Positions 14,101 to 26,100 of a stretch of DNA of 64,000 nt are shown in pieces; the stretch's first letter is position 1, and every line of letters starts with the position of its first letter. Location: NCBI GenBank assembly GCA_013399305.1, contig VXAI01000176.1, forward strand, positions 1,344,396-1,408,395, read 5' to 3'. The position numbers and the translations under genes were made by a program. The stretch comes from Rostratula benghalensis (Eukaryota; Chordata; Aves; Charadriiformes; Rostratulidae). Below the pieces are notes generated by a model. It was not told where the DNA came from. It did no database searches and worked only from the letters and a program-made list of their open reading frames with translations.

Positions 14101-17100
14101 CCTTATGCACGCCTGCCTATACCTGCCTCTATAAATTCCTGCATCTTGCTGTGCTTTACAGGGAGACCAAGGACTGCCAGGACCCCGAGGCCCTTCAGGT
14201 CCTGTGGGAGAGCCAGGCAAGATAGTAAGTCAACCTGGGGCATCTGTGGTGCTGTGTCCTCCCTCTGCAGTGAGAGCTTGCCCTACTGATACAAGCTGGC
14301 TGCTCTGTCCCTCTCAAGGGGAGCATGCCTGACCTTTTCTCAGGGAGGTTCAAAAATGAGCCCAAAGGATCCTGGCCAGGTCTTTCAGGGGCAAGGAAAA
14401 ATTGCAGGACCCAGGAGTCTTTGCTCCTCCATCACTCTGGGTCCTAGTTGTTCTCATGACAACATGGGAGGTGACCACATCAGAGTAGGTCATGGGGTGA
14501 GGAACGGTGGGGTTCTCTGAGTACCTGTTTGTCTTGAGTTCATGGTTAGCCCACCATCCCACTGTGGCAGTAGTGCTGTGACATCCACGTGGGTCCATGG
14601 GATGTGGGAACCTGAGTGCTAAATCAGACACTGTCGCAGTCCCCTGTGCAGCCAGGGAGCCTCAGGGAAAATCCTCACCTGCTTCTTCCACTGTTCCCAA
14701 CACTATCCTGCAGGGATTGCGTGGGGACCCTGGTGACTTGGGCCCAAGAGGTGATGCTGGACCACCAGGACCAAAGGTAAAGTACCTGAATGCAACTCTG
14801 CATTTGAAAGGGTATTTTGGCACGCTTTTTCTTAATTATTAAAAAAATGCAGTTCCCACTGCAGAGTGGCTCAAACCTGAGCCTCCCTATGGGACAGAGA
14901 TGCTCTGGCCAAAGCAGCTCTGATTATATCCCTCACCCTGCACAGATTCAGGGGATGTCCCCAGCATGCGACATCTCCAAGACCCTGCAAAGCTTTGCTC
15001 CAGACAGCTGTTCCCAATGTTTCAGGGCCACCTGTAGAAGTCATGGCTCCTTGGTGGTGTCTCACCCTGAGAGAAGAAGAAAACAGCTCTGCCTGTCACT
15101 GGCATTGTGACTGGCTGCTTTTGGTTTCTGATGGGTCATTTTTTTTCTACCAAAGGGTGACAGAGGCAGACCTGGCTTTAGCTACCCTGGACCCAGAGGA
15201 CCGCAGGTATGTGTTCCTCATCCAGTGCAGATGTATGTGCTGTGAGGAAGCCCTGTTTCAGTGGAGGTTATTGTTGGAGCTTAGCAACCTGGGAGAAGAG
15301 GGGAGAAAGATGAAAAATTATCAAGGTCACAAAAACATGGAGCCTGCAAGGGAGACAAGGGAGTTGAACATCAAGACTGACCCTGGATGCAGCTCCATCA
15401 GCCTCATCACAGAGGTGCTGGGGACTCCACCTTCAACAGTGGTGATGGGGAGGTGGCTGCACCCACTACCCCAGCCATCAGTTTGAAGCTGTGTCTGCTG
15501 TTCAGCTTCGTGCCCCTCGCTGCAAACTGTGAATGTGTGTGTGCACAGTGCGGGACTGGTACTGGTCGGGTGCTGACCTCTCCTTCCTCTCCCTTCTCAG
15601 GGTGACAAGGGTGAGAAGGGACAGCCAGGACCCAAGGTGAGTGTGTTTCTCTCTATCACCTGTTTTTTGTACTGACTGAAATTCGGAGCAGTTGTTGCCT
15701 GACCCTCTGGGTGCATGGCCAAGGAGGCTGTCCTTCTGGCGGCTGCCCTGGCTATTCTGTGCAGTGTATCACCCAACCCCATTCTTTTGAAACCATCTGA
15801 AATATGCTTTGCAAAACTTTTTTTTCTTAATTAATGCCTATATAAATACTGTTTATTTGCACTGAGGTGATGGTTTAGAGGGTGCTCTCCCAGGCCAGGC
15901 AGGCATGTGTTTTTTATGAGCTCATAGCAGTAGTGCCTCTGCCTGAGCACATCCAGATGTGCTCCATGATGGATATGTTTCTCCTTCCTTTGAGCAGGGA
16001 GGAAGAGGTGAGCTTGGACCAAAAGGAGTGCAAGGGACCAAAGGAGAAAAAGGAGAACCAGTAAGCAGACTTCCCAAACTGCCCATACTCTCAGTGTCCC
16101 CCTCCCACACCTCTGCCAGGTGTGCTGGTGACAGTACTGCCTGTTCTCCTCCTTGCCCTGTGTCCCCACACTCAGTTGTGGCAGGGTGGTGACCACACTT
16201 AGTAGTGGCCTTGCTGGGGAAATATTTGATCCTTCTTTGCTTCTTTCCCAGGGTGATCCTGGCCCAGGAGGTGAGCCTGGGCCCCGTGGTGCAAGTGGTG
16301 AACCAGGCCCTGAGGTACAGTACCGTGCCATCATGCTGCAGCTCCCTCTTCTTCTCAGTACTTGTCCTTTATGCTCTAAAACCCAGAGGATGCCAGCAGG
16401 TCTCCCTGCAGCAGAGCTTGCTGGAGGGAACACCAGCTGTCAGATATGTCTACTGGCTCCCAGCAAGGCTTTCCTACCCTTCCCATGGCAGACTTCTGCA
16501 AAAAAACCATGTTTTTAATGGCTCTGACATCTACTCCTCAAAAAGAGGAGTCATGGGAAAACTCTGCCTAAAATCCCTGTGCTCTTATTACAGGGGAACC
16601 CTGGCCCACCAGGAGATCCTGGCCTAACTGTAAGTAGCACTGCTTTGGAGCCCTCAGTGCTCTTTCTCCTGGGGCAACCATGGCTTTGCCAAGCACAGCC
16701 TGAGAATGAAAGAGGGTATCACAGGTCCTGCTGCTGCCCAGCAGAGCTGGCCTGTGGCTTCCCATGGAAGCCAAGGAAAGAGAGGCTGGCTGGGTGGGAA
16801 GGGAAAGGGAAACCTTTCCCATAGAGGAGACAGATGCTGTGTAAGGGGAGGGAGATATTCACCCTTCACCCTTTTGCTGGCAGGACTGCGACGTGATGAC
16901 CTACGTGCGAGAGACATGTGGATGCTGTGGTGAGCAGACCATCGCCTCTCCCCAGGGCAGGGGAACAACCACTCGAGGGATGGGGAAGGGGGTCACTAGA
17001 AGCTGCCTCCTTCTTCAGGAGCTCACTTGAGGGAGCTCTGTCCTGTGAACTGCCCTTTGCACTGAGCTACTGGCATGGTGGGCTCTTTGCCACCCTTCAT

Positions 17101-20100
17101 AGTGCTGCACCCTGCCGAGGACAAACCACAGAGAGTCCTTCCCTGCTCACCCTGGTCCCAGCCTACCAATGGGTGTGGTGGCACTTCAGGGGCAGCCTGG
17201 CTTACCTCCCAAAATTTAGATCTGCCATCACAGGAGCGGTGAGCTGTAATAGAGAGTTGCGTGGTCCAGATGACAGGATAGAGTGTATTACACAGTGGGA
17301 TTTAAAAGGTTTCTTTTGATATGAAAGATGCTTGTAAAATCCTCCCTATGCTGACAGCTGTAGGCAGTACCATAAACACCATGGATGCTCTGTATGACGG
17401 CTGTCTCTCTCTTCCCATAGATGGTCTCTTCTGCCCTGGTAGCCTTTGTTCCTACCATGATTGACCTTTGTGTTTTCCTCATTTTGTCCCTCTCCCCAGA
17501 CTGTGAGAAGCGCTGTGGTGCCCTGGACATCATGTTTGTCATAGACAGCTCGGAGAGTATTGGCTACACCAACTTCACCCTGGAGAAGAATTTTGTTGTC
17601 AATGTGGTCAGCCGACTGGGCTCTATTGCCAAAGATCCCAAGTCACAGACAGGTCTGAACTGTGTGGGGACAGAATGGGGCATGGGGAAAAGAAAAGGGT
17701 CTTGGATCTTTCCAGGTTCCATAGTTGTCTATAGCTGCCCAGGGCTGCAATCCATCTGTCCAGCATTTTCACAGCAGTTTTTGCTCCTCCCTCTCCCCTT
17801 CCCAGCTTTGTAGGCCAATCAGGCAGGTATTTGCTGATAGGAAAGTCTTCTGACTTTCTCCACTTCTCACTAAGGATGCAAAGCCAGATAATATGATGCT
17901 TTATTGGCAGGTGCCCGTGTTGGGGTGGTGCAGTACAGTCACGAGGGGACCTTTGAAGCCATCAAGCTTGATGATGAGCGCATTGATTCACTGTCAAGCT
18001 TCAAGGAAGCAGTGAAGCGCCTTGAGTGGATTGCTGGAGGCACATGGACACCGTCTGCCCTTCAGTTTGCCTACAACAAGCTCATCAAGGAAAGCAGGCG
18101 AGAGAAAGCCCAGGTGTTTGCTGTAGTGATCACAGATGGGCGCTATGACCCCCGAGATGATGACAAGAACCTAGGAGCTCTTTGCGGTAGAGATGTGGTC
18201 GTCAACACCATTGGCATTGGAGACATGTTTGATCAGCCAGAACAGAGCGAGACTCTGGTCTCCATAGCCTGCAATGAACCCCAGAGAGTCCAGAAGATGA
18301 GACTCTTCTCAGACCTGGTGGCAGAGGAATTCATTGACAAGATGGAGGACGTGCTCTGCCCAGGTCTGTACAAAATCACAGCATGATATGGGGTTGGAAG
18401 GGACCTCTACTAGCCCAACCCCCTAGAAGCAGGTCCACCTAGAGCAGATTGCACAGGAACTTGTCCAAGCAGGTTTTGAATTATTCCAGAGACAGACTTC
18501 ACCACCTCTCTGGGCAGCCTGTTCGAGAGCTTTGCTGCCTTCAAAGTAAAGAAGTTCCTCCTCATATTTAAATGGAACTTCTTATGTACAAGCTTGTGCC
18601 CATTTCCTCTTGTCCTCTTGCTGGGCACCATTGAGAAAAGACTGCCCCCTTCCTCTGGATACCCTTGAAGTATTTATAGGCGCTGATCTGATCCCCCCTC
18701 AGTCTTCTCTTCTCCAGGTTAAAAAGACTCAAGTCCTTCAGCCTTTCCTTGTAAGAGAGATGCTCCAGGCCCCTAATCATCTTTGTAGCCCTCTGCTGTA
18801 CCCTCTCCAGCAGTTCCCTGTCCTTCTTGAATTGTGGAGCAAGCCCAGAACAGGACACAGTACTATGGATAGGGCCTCACCAGGGCAGAGTAGAGGGGGA
18901 GAATGATCTCCCTCAGCCTGCTGGCCACACTCTTCTTGATGCACCCCAGGATGCCATTGGCTTTCTTGGCCACAAAGGCACTTTGCTGGCTCACGGTCAT
19001 CCTGCTGTCCGCCAGGACTCCCAGGTCTTTTTCCTCAGAGCTGCTCTCCAGCAGGTCAGCCCCCAACCTGTACTGGTGCAGGAGGTTATTCCTCCCCATA
19101 TGCAGCACCCTACACTTGCCCTTGTGGAATTTTATTAGGTTCCTCTCTGCCCAGCTTTCCGGTCTATCCAACCTTCTTCCATTTGAGCTTTTTCAGAAGC
19201 TCCCTGATCAACCACACAGGTCTCTTGCTTCTCTTGCTCTTAGGGATGCACTGATTTTACCTGTACCTGTCCTTGCACAGGTCTTACAGGACCTGGAGTT
19301 TTTACACCCAGGGTTTGGAGTGGGGGAATATGTGTGCGTTGCAATGATTGCAGAGACACTGTGTCCCAGCAGGTTGGTCAGTAGCTTATAAGCTGGGTCA
19401 TTTATGATGAGGGTTGTGTACCCATGGAGAAAGTGTTTCCTCGGATACAGGCCAGCCTCTCAGTTTTCTTTGTTTCTTTTCCTTCCAGATCCACAGGTCG
19501 TCTGCCCTGAGCTGCCTTGTCAAACAGGTAAATATTAAAATCGCTTCATGCCTTCTGTACAAAGTGGTAAGTCTGGGGGACAGTGCACAAGACTCAGGAG
19601 AGGGAAGGGGGTGTGCAACCCTGTTCACTCCTTTGAATGGCAGGAGTTTGGGAAATAGTGTTACTTTACATGAGGAGAGGCTCCAGGGTTTCATTTTCTG
19701 CTATTTTTCTGTCTCTATGAGTTCTCTGCACAGGTAGGTACGAGTATACCATGCTAGTGAATGCATCAGCATGGCTCAGCCCTGATATTTCTCCCCATTC
19801 CAATTCCTGGAAGATACCAGGTTTTGACTTCTAAACTTGGCAATTGATCTCTCACTTGTTCTATGTCTCTATGATATATTAAGTCAAAACCCCTTTGCTA
19901 AACTCTCCCACCCATGTGACCTTTGAAATGCAGAGATCAACCTGCAGCCCTGAGCAAGATGCTTCTTGGGAGTGGCAAGGGCAGAGCAGGGGATAGGGAC
20001 CATTTGGAAAATGACACCATAGCGGGCCAAAAGCTTTGGCTTCTCTAACACTGGCTGTATTTAATTAACAATTAACTCAGAGTGTTGGATGAAAGGAAAA

Positions 20101-23100
20101 AGTCTGTAAGGATCCTCTGGCATAAAGGAGATGGCTGCTGCTCACTGCAGGAAGCTTTACTTGATCACATTTTGCTTGTTAAGGGGCAGATAATGCAATC
20201 TGAATTCATAGAGATCCTTTCTCTCTTGAGTCTCTGTGCCTGTTTTAATACAATAGATACACCATTTGCTAATATACACAAAGCTTATAAGGGACACAGT
20301 TTTGCCAGTTCTTGGAGATATTAATTCTACTCTTGCCTTGAATATTTTTATGAAAGTCCCCAGTTTCAATTAAGTATTATACAGAATCCCATATCTCATT
20401 TTCAAAGGAGTCCCTCTGTTTTCATACAAAGCAAAGGAAAACTGATCCCAGGGTGCTCGGAAATCTGAAGTCAGAAAAGCTATGATTATTCCTAACTAAA
20501 ATCTCTTGCTAGTACTTTGAGTATTTGCACCTGGCCATGCAGAGAGCACAATGTCCAACCATGATGTTGAGCTATCCACACAGGCTCCTCTGCAGTGTCC
20601 TCTGAGGAGCTTTGCCCTGCGGATCCATGCACAAGGAGATGACTTTCGCATGCCACACTGGTGGCTGGTCAGGTGTGTTCAAAGGTTTTGGTCTTTGCAG
20701 CCTCCCCGTTTCTGAGGAACACTGCAGGAGAGACTGACCCAAGCAGTGGTACACTCGTGTTTCCCTAGGCTTGGGCCATCAGATTCCTCCAAAGCAAAGT
20801 GAAGTTGGTGGTCCTTTCCCTGTTGTACACTTGGGTGCTTCTCTTCCTGAAGCAAGGTGAGAACAGTTCTCTGGTATCTGACAGTCCTGAGGCCCAGAAC
20901 AGAAATGGCCTGAGGAGGCATCTCAGGAGGGAATTCCCTCTTGGGCAAATCCCTCAAGTCATGCTATAGCTAGGCCAGGTCAAGAGCAGACCTGTACCTG
21001 TGCTGGATGTTGGAGGTGGAGTGACATGGCTGGGTAGGTGTGGGCCTCCTGTGAAAGTGCCCATCTCAGTATGGGCAAAAGTTGTCCTGGCGTTCAAGGG
21101 TCTGTGATAGGCCCTGTAGATCAAGTTTGAAGTGGTACCCAGGGATTTGCCTTTTGGGCAAAAGCACCTTTATCTGCCACACTGGATTGTCAGTGATGCA
21201 TTGCTGTCATCAGTTTGCAATGATTACACTTGACTCACGGAAAGGGAACATGTGACGTAAGGCATGTGACAGAGCTTGGGTCTTCTCTGCTTAGTGCTCA
21301 GCTTCCTCTGGTTCTCTGAGAACATATGAAGAGTTGGTGTAAATTATATGCAAACCCTTTGGGTGGAGATTGTGCCCTTCACAGGGTGTGTGAGTGAGCT
21401 GCATGCATATTGACTGCATGTCCAGTTGTAGATAAGCCAGACAAGTTCAGGTCAGGTAGCCAGCTCTGTTCTTGGCCCCATGGATGTCAGAGTTGCAGTC
21501 CTGGCACTTTAAGGAGCAAATCAATTGTTCATGTCAGGTGCCCCAGTTCCAGCCTTAATATTGTTGACAGAACACAGAGAGGGACAGGTATTCTATACCC
21601 CCTGGCTTCCTCCCTGCTGCCTTGCAGAGCCAGGCACTTCAGCATCTCAGGTTCACAGCCACAGCTGAAGGCATGCTTCCTCAGTGCTTTGCCTAAGGAA
21701 ATCCAGGTTTTCCTGGTTTTAGGGCAGACCCTTGTCTCCCTGTAATGGCCCATCAATTATTGCAGTTCTAACAGGATACTGGAGTAGTAAATGTTGGGCA
21801 AGTCTGAACTGACCACTTGCTTCAATAGAAACCGCATGGCGCTCTGTGATGCTCTTTCTAACCCATGCAAACGGCTTTGCTTTGAACTTTGGGATGTTAT
21901 TTGAATTTAAGTTTAGCACAGCCAGGTGGAGATGGAGGGTCACAGGTGCCTGACTAGCCCAGACACCGCACAGGAGCATTGCACACCATAGGCAGTGACT
22001 CTAGCCAAAGCACAATGGACTGAGTGCCAGGCAAGGAGTTCGCATAATGCTGTCCCTTAGATGTCTTTCTGGCTACACAGCATCATGTGTGCAGTTAGCA
22101 TATACCAGAGTTAAAGCTACATGATGGCTCAATCCCATCATGAAAGAAGCTGGACCTTGTGGCCCTCTTCCCAAGCACTGCTCTTCCTCCATCGTGCCTA
22201 TGCTGGATGAGTGGGAAGGAAGTGGGAAGTTAATGTTTCATGTCTGAAGTCTCTTGGTTGATGCGTGATGTATTTTGGTGCAAATCCCATGGTTCCCCAG
22301 ACATAAAAGTGACAGCAAGTTTTAAAATCAGACTTTCATCTTTATTTCTCTGTCCCTCATTGGCTCTGTTCTTCTCTGGTGCAGTGCACATAGGAAAGCC
22401 AGGTAGCCTTCAGAGACAAAGCCATTGCTAGCAATCCCTGAAAATATTCTTTTGACGCTCACTTGCAGATGACAGGAACCCTGGGAACATAAACCCACTT
22501 ATTTTCCGCCCCATGGAAGAGGGAGTCAACATAGATTTCCCCAGCACCATACATTCGATCGCCCAGTTCCTAAACTCCACGCGGAAAACCCAGGATCCCA
22601 GCATGTACACCCAGCTGGTGGCAACTTTGGCCTTTACCGCCGAAAAAGCCAAGTTTGCCACTGGAAATGAGCGGCAAGAGTGGATGGACTTGTTCATTGA
22701 CACCTTCAAAATGGTGCACAGTGAGATTGTGGGGGACCCAGAAACTGTGCTAGGGCTTTGCTGACATCTCCATTAGAGATTGCATGAAGCAGGTGGAGGC
22801 AGAGGTTGAGTGGAGGTGGTAATCGTCTTGGCTTGAGTATCTGTTTGACAGAGGGAACAGATATATTGGTAGATGCTTTTAGTTTAGGAGAAACACAGGC
22901 AGTGAAGCGACTTGGTTTTGCTCAATTGGGAATGTGACACAAGGGGCAGTCCTATCTGGCTTGGCTGGGTGATGAGCATGGTGTCTTTCTCCAGTGATGT
23001 CAAGAGATGCTCTTGTTTTGTCCACTGCTTTTCTGCAGAGAAGCTGTGTTGCCTTGGTCTCTGAGCCAGCCACACTGCTCCCTTCCAGCCCACCTGCACT

Positions 23101-26100
23101 CCCACCCTGCTCTGGGAGGCTAACATGTCCCAACCCTCAGCCACACACGAGCACTGAGCTCCACCAAGGATACTGCCAGTACACATGTGGCTGAGGGCCA
23201 GAATGAGCCCATCATTTGCAGAGAGCTTTTCCCATGCTTTCCTATGTATTTGCTGACCGCTTCTGCATCTTCTTGCTGGGTTACCATGAGGGCTTTTCTC
23301 AGATTCTGCAAAACATTTGTGTGGCAAGACTGGCAAGGCAAGATGCATCTCCTCTTTCCACAGTATGTCTCTGTACAACCATTCAGTGGGCAGTTGAGAA
23401 TATTTGAGGGGAAAGAACAAACAGGATGAGAGAGGGGTCAACCCTGACTTTTGACTGAGAGCACCAAAACCTGTGGAGTGCTTTTCTCAGAAGGTGTATG
23501 AGCTGTATGTGCTTCTTCTGTCTTAATTAGCAACACATTCCATTTCATATCCAAGAGGTAGATGTTATGTAGGACCAGGCAGTCCAGAGCAAAAGTCCAT
23601 GACTGCATAGTAAAAACTCCATGATACATTATGTGAGCTATTCAAAAGCAAGTATTTGAACTTGTAATATAACACTTTCAATACATACTTGGTGTTAGTT
23701 TGATTCAGAAAGACTACAGCCCCACCCCTTGCACTGTGAGTATGTGCATTTAGATGAGGAGTGATATTTCCATGAACTCAGCTGCTGCTGGTTTTCCCAA
23801 TAAGTCAGGCAGATGACTGCCATTACTGCCTCCAGAAGTAACTACTGCCCTCTCAAGAAAAGAAAACGGCATTTCATGTGCATACACAACAGTAGAAGTG
23901 TTTACTTCCAGAAAGTGAATTTTGCAGCCTCTCTAACTGACATGATATTGCAATAAAGTATACTGAGCAAGTGTCATATTTAATGGGCAGAAAGGAGATG
24001 TATGGTCTTCAAAAGTACGGTTGGGCTGTAATGTTTCCAGGTGTGCAAAGTGGAGCCAGTTGCCAAGCTCAGACATGGGAACTGCAGTGTGGAACTTGCC
24101 CACTTGGGACTTCTTGCAGTGTTTTCAGCATCTGGGGCTTACCAGCCTAGGCTAGAGCCATCTGGTGACAGTCATGCCAGGGAGTTGTTTGTGTCACTCA
24201 GCACATGATCGGGTCAGGCACACTGCAGAAAAATAGTCTTTCTCCCAGTGTTTCAGCACTTTTTGCTCCCAGTCTGTAGGGACAGGGAGATCCTCTGTTG
24301 GTGTACAATGTGGGGGAAATGGTTCAGAGAGCTTTAAATGGTGTGCTTAGAGTTTTAGGTGAAGGCAAAAGGATGAGGATCTGCCAGTGCCTGAGTCCAT
24401 ATGATAGTGTCTCATCATAATCTGCAGTTTCCAGGTAGTCAGTGCAAAACCAACTCCCTACTCTGTTTGATATTTACTCCAAAAGTAGCGTGTTACTAGT
24501 CTGCTGGGATGCAAGTAAGAAGACTCAGAATAGTTAAGATGCTCCAGCCATGATGCCAGAGGAAAAGCACCAAAGAAACACTGATGTGAAGAGAACATCT
24601 TAGAGGGGGGACATCTTGGTGAACAAGACAAGGATTCAGCAAGACTTCAGCAAAGAGGGGTTTGACATCATCACGTAGTGGCTGTTCATTTAATTTCCTT
24701 TGCAAGTATTTCCTGGCAAAGCAGTGCAGCATTGGAAAGAAAGTTTTTTATCCCTTGAAAACCTTCAGGGGGAAGTAAAGGGGAGATGAAGGGGTGGGGA
24801 AGAGAGAGAGAGAAAAAGATCTCTTTGCCTGACCAATATTTCAGTATATGCACTGGCCCTTCTAAGACAGAGGCAAGTGAGTGCAATGGTGTTTTGCTAA
24901 AATAACCCTGGCTAATCCCTCTGATAAAACCAGAGGGATTATGTTATATATTATCATGGCAGCAGTCCCTTCAGTGGAGCTCTTGGGCAAAGGAAAGACA
25001 TAGATCAGGGTGTAGGGAAAGGACAATCCTTCCTCCTCAGAGTCACGGATAGTGGGGCTGTGTGGGTGTGATGTGAAAGGGGCACCCTAGAAAGGGCTGG
25101 GAGGTCAGTCCCCTTCTCACTGTTACTTTCATGTCATCTATCAACGCTGTGAAACAATAGCAGAAATACAAATTGCCCATGCTTTAGAAGAAGCAGGAAC
25201 ATGATGTGAATGGGTGGGGTTACTCTGACATGCTTGTAACTGTATGGGTTGTTAATGGCAGGAAAACTGATGGTATTTCTGCTTTTTGTGCTGTCTCTGT
25301 TAGATGTCCTCATCTGTGTCCTGGCACACAGTATGCAGTACAGTGAGCATTTGTGCCTTGCTGTAAGCTGCATAAGAAGGACTGGTGCTCCATTATAAAA
25401 GCACAATGTGAAGATTTCAGTTGGCCTGTGGTGGTGCTTTTGAAAGCTTATCTTCCAGTTAAGGATGAGAATCTTGTTTCTTGCTGCAGCAAAGAGCGCT
25501 CAGGTCCTCAGCCTCCCAGAAACAGGAACTAGCTGCAACTGAAGCATGACGCTGAACAGAACAAACCCAAGGTTTTGTTGTGCTGCATCACATCTGTTAC
25601 ATCCTCATAGGATAACTCATATGTAAAGGCATCTTATCATACATTTCAAAGGCAAGACTCTCCAGCTGTAAGGGCCGAGCAGCTAGCAGAGTGCCTCTGG
25701 GGAGTACTCCTGCAGTAGAGGCTGCCTAAAGAGCCAGATACGTGATACACTCTCACTGAAGCTCTATGGAGTGATGCTACTCTCAGTCGTGGTCTGCTTA
25801 ACTAGGAGCTCTTAAGGCTTGCTACAGGTCATGTGGGAGGTGGGTGGATCTTGCTTGTTGCCTCAAGAAACCTGACTACATGTAGACAAGCATCAGGAGA
25901 GACAGACTGGTAACACTTCCCCCGTGTGATATGCAGCCCTCACTCCCACCCACTTGCTACCACCTGCTTTTGCAGACCCCTGCATAGATTTTGGACTATA
26001 TGGTTGCAATGGGCTTGCCTGCTTTCCTTTTCCCCTCCATGACTGCACAGTGCAGATGAGGACCAGTAGTGCAGGTACTGCCAAGGCAAAGTATCCCTGT

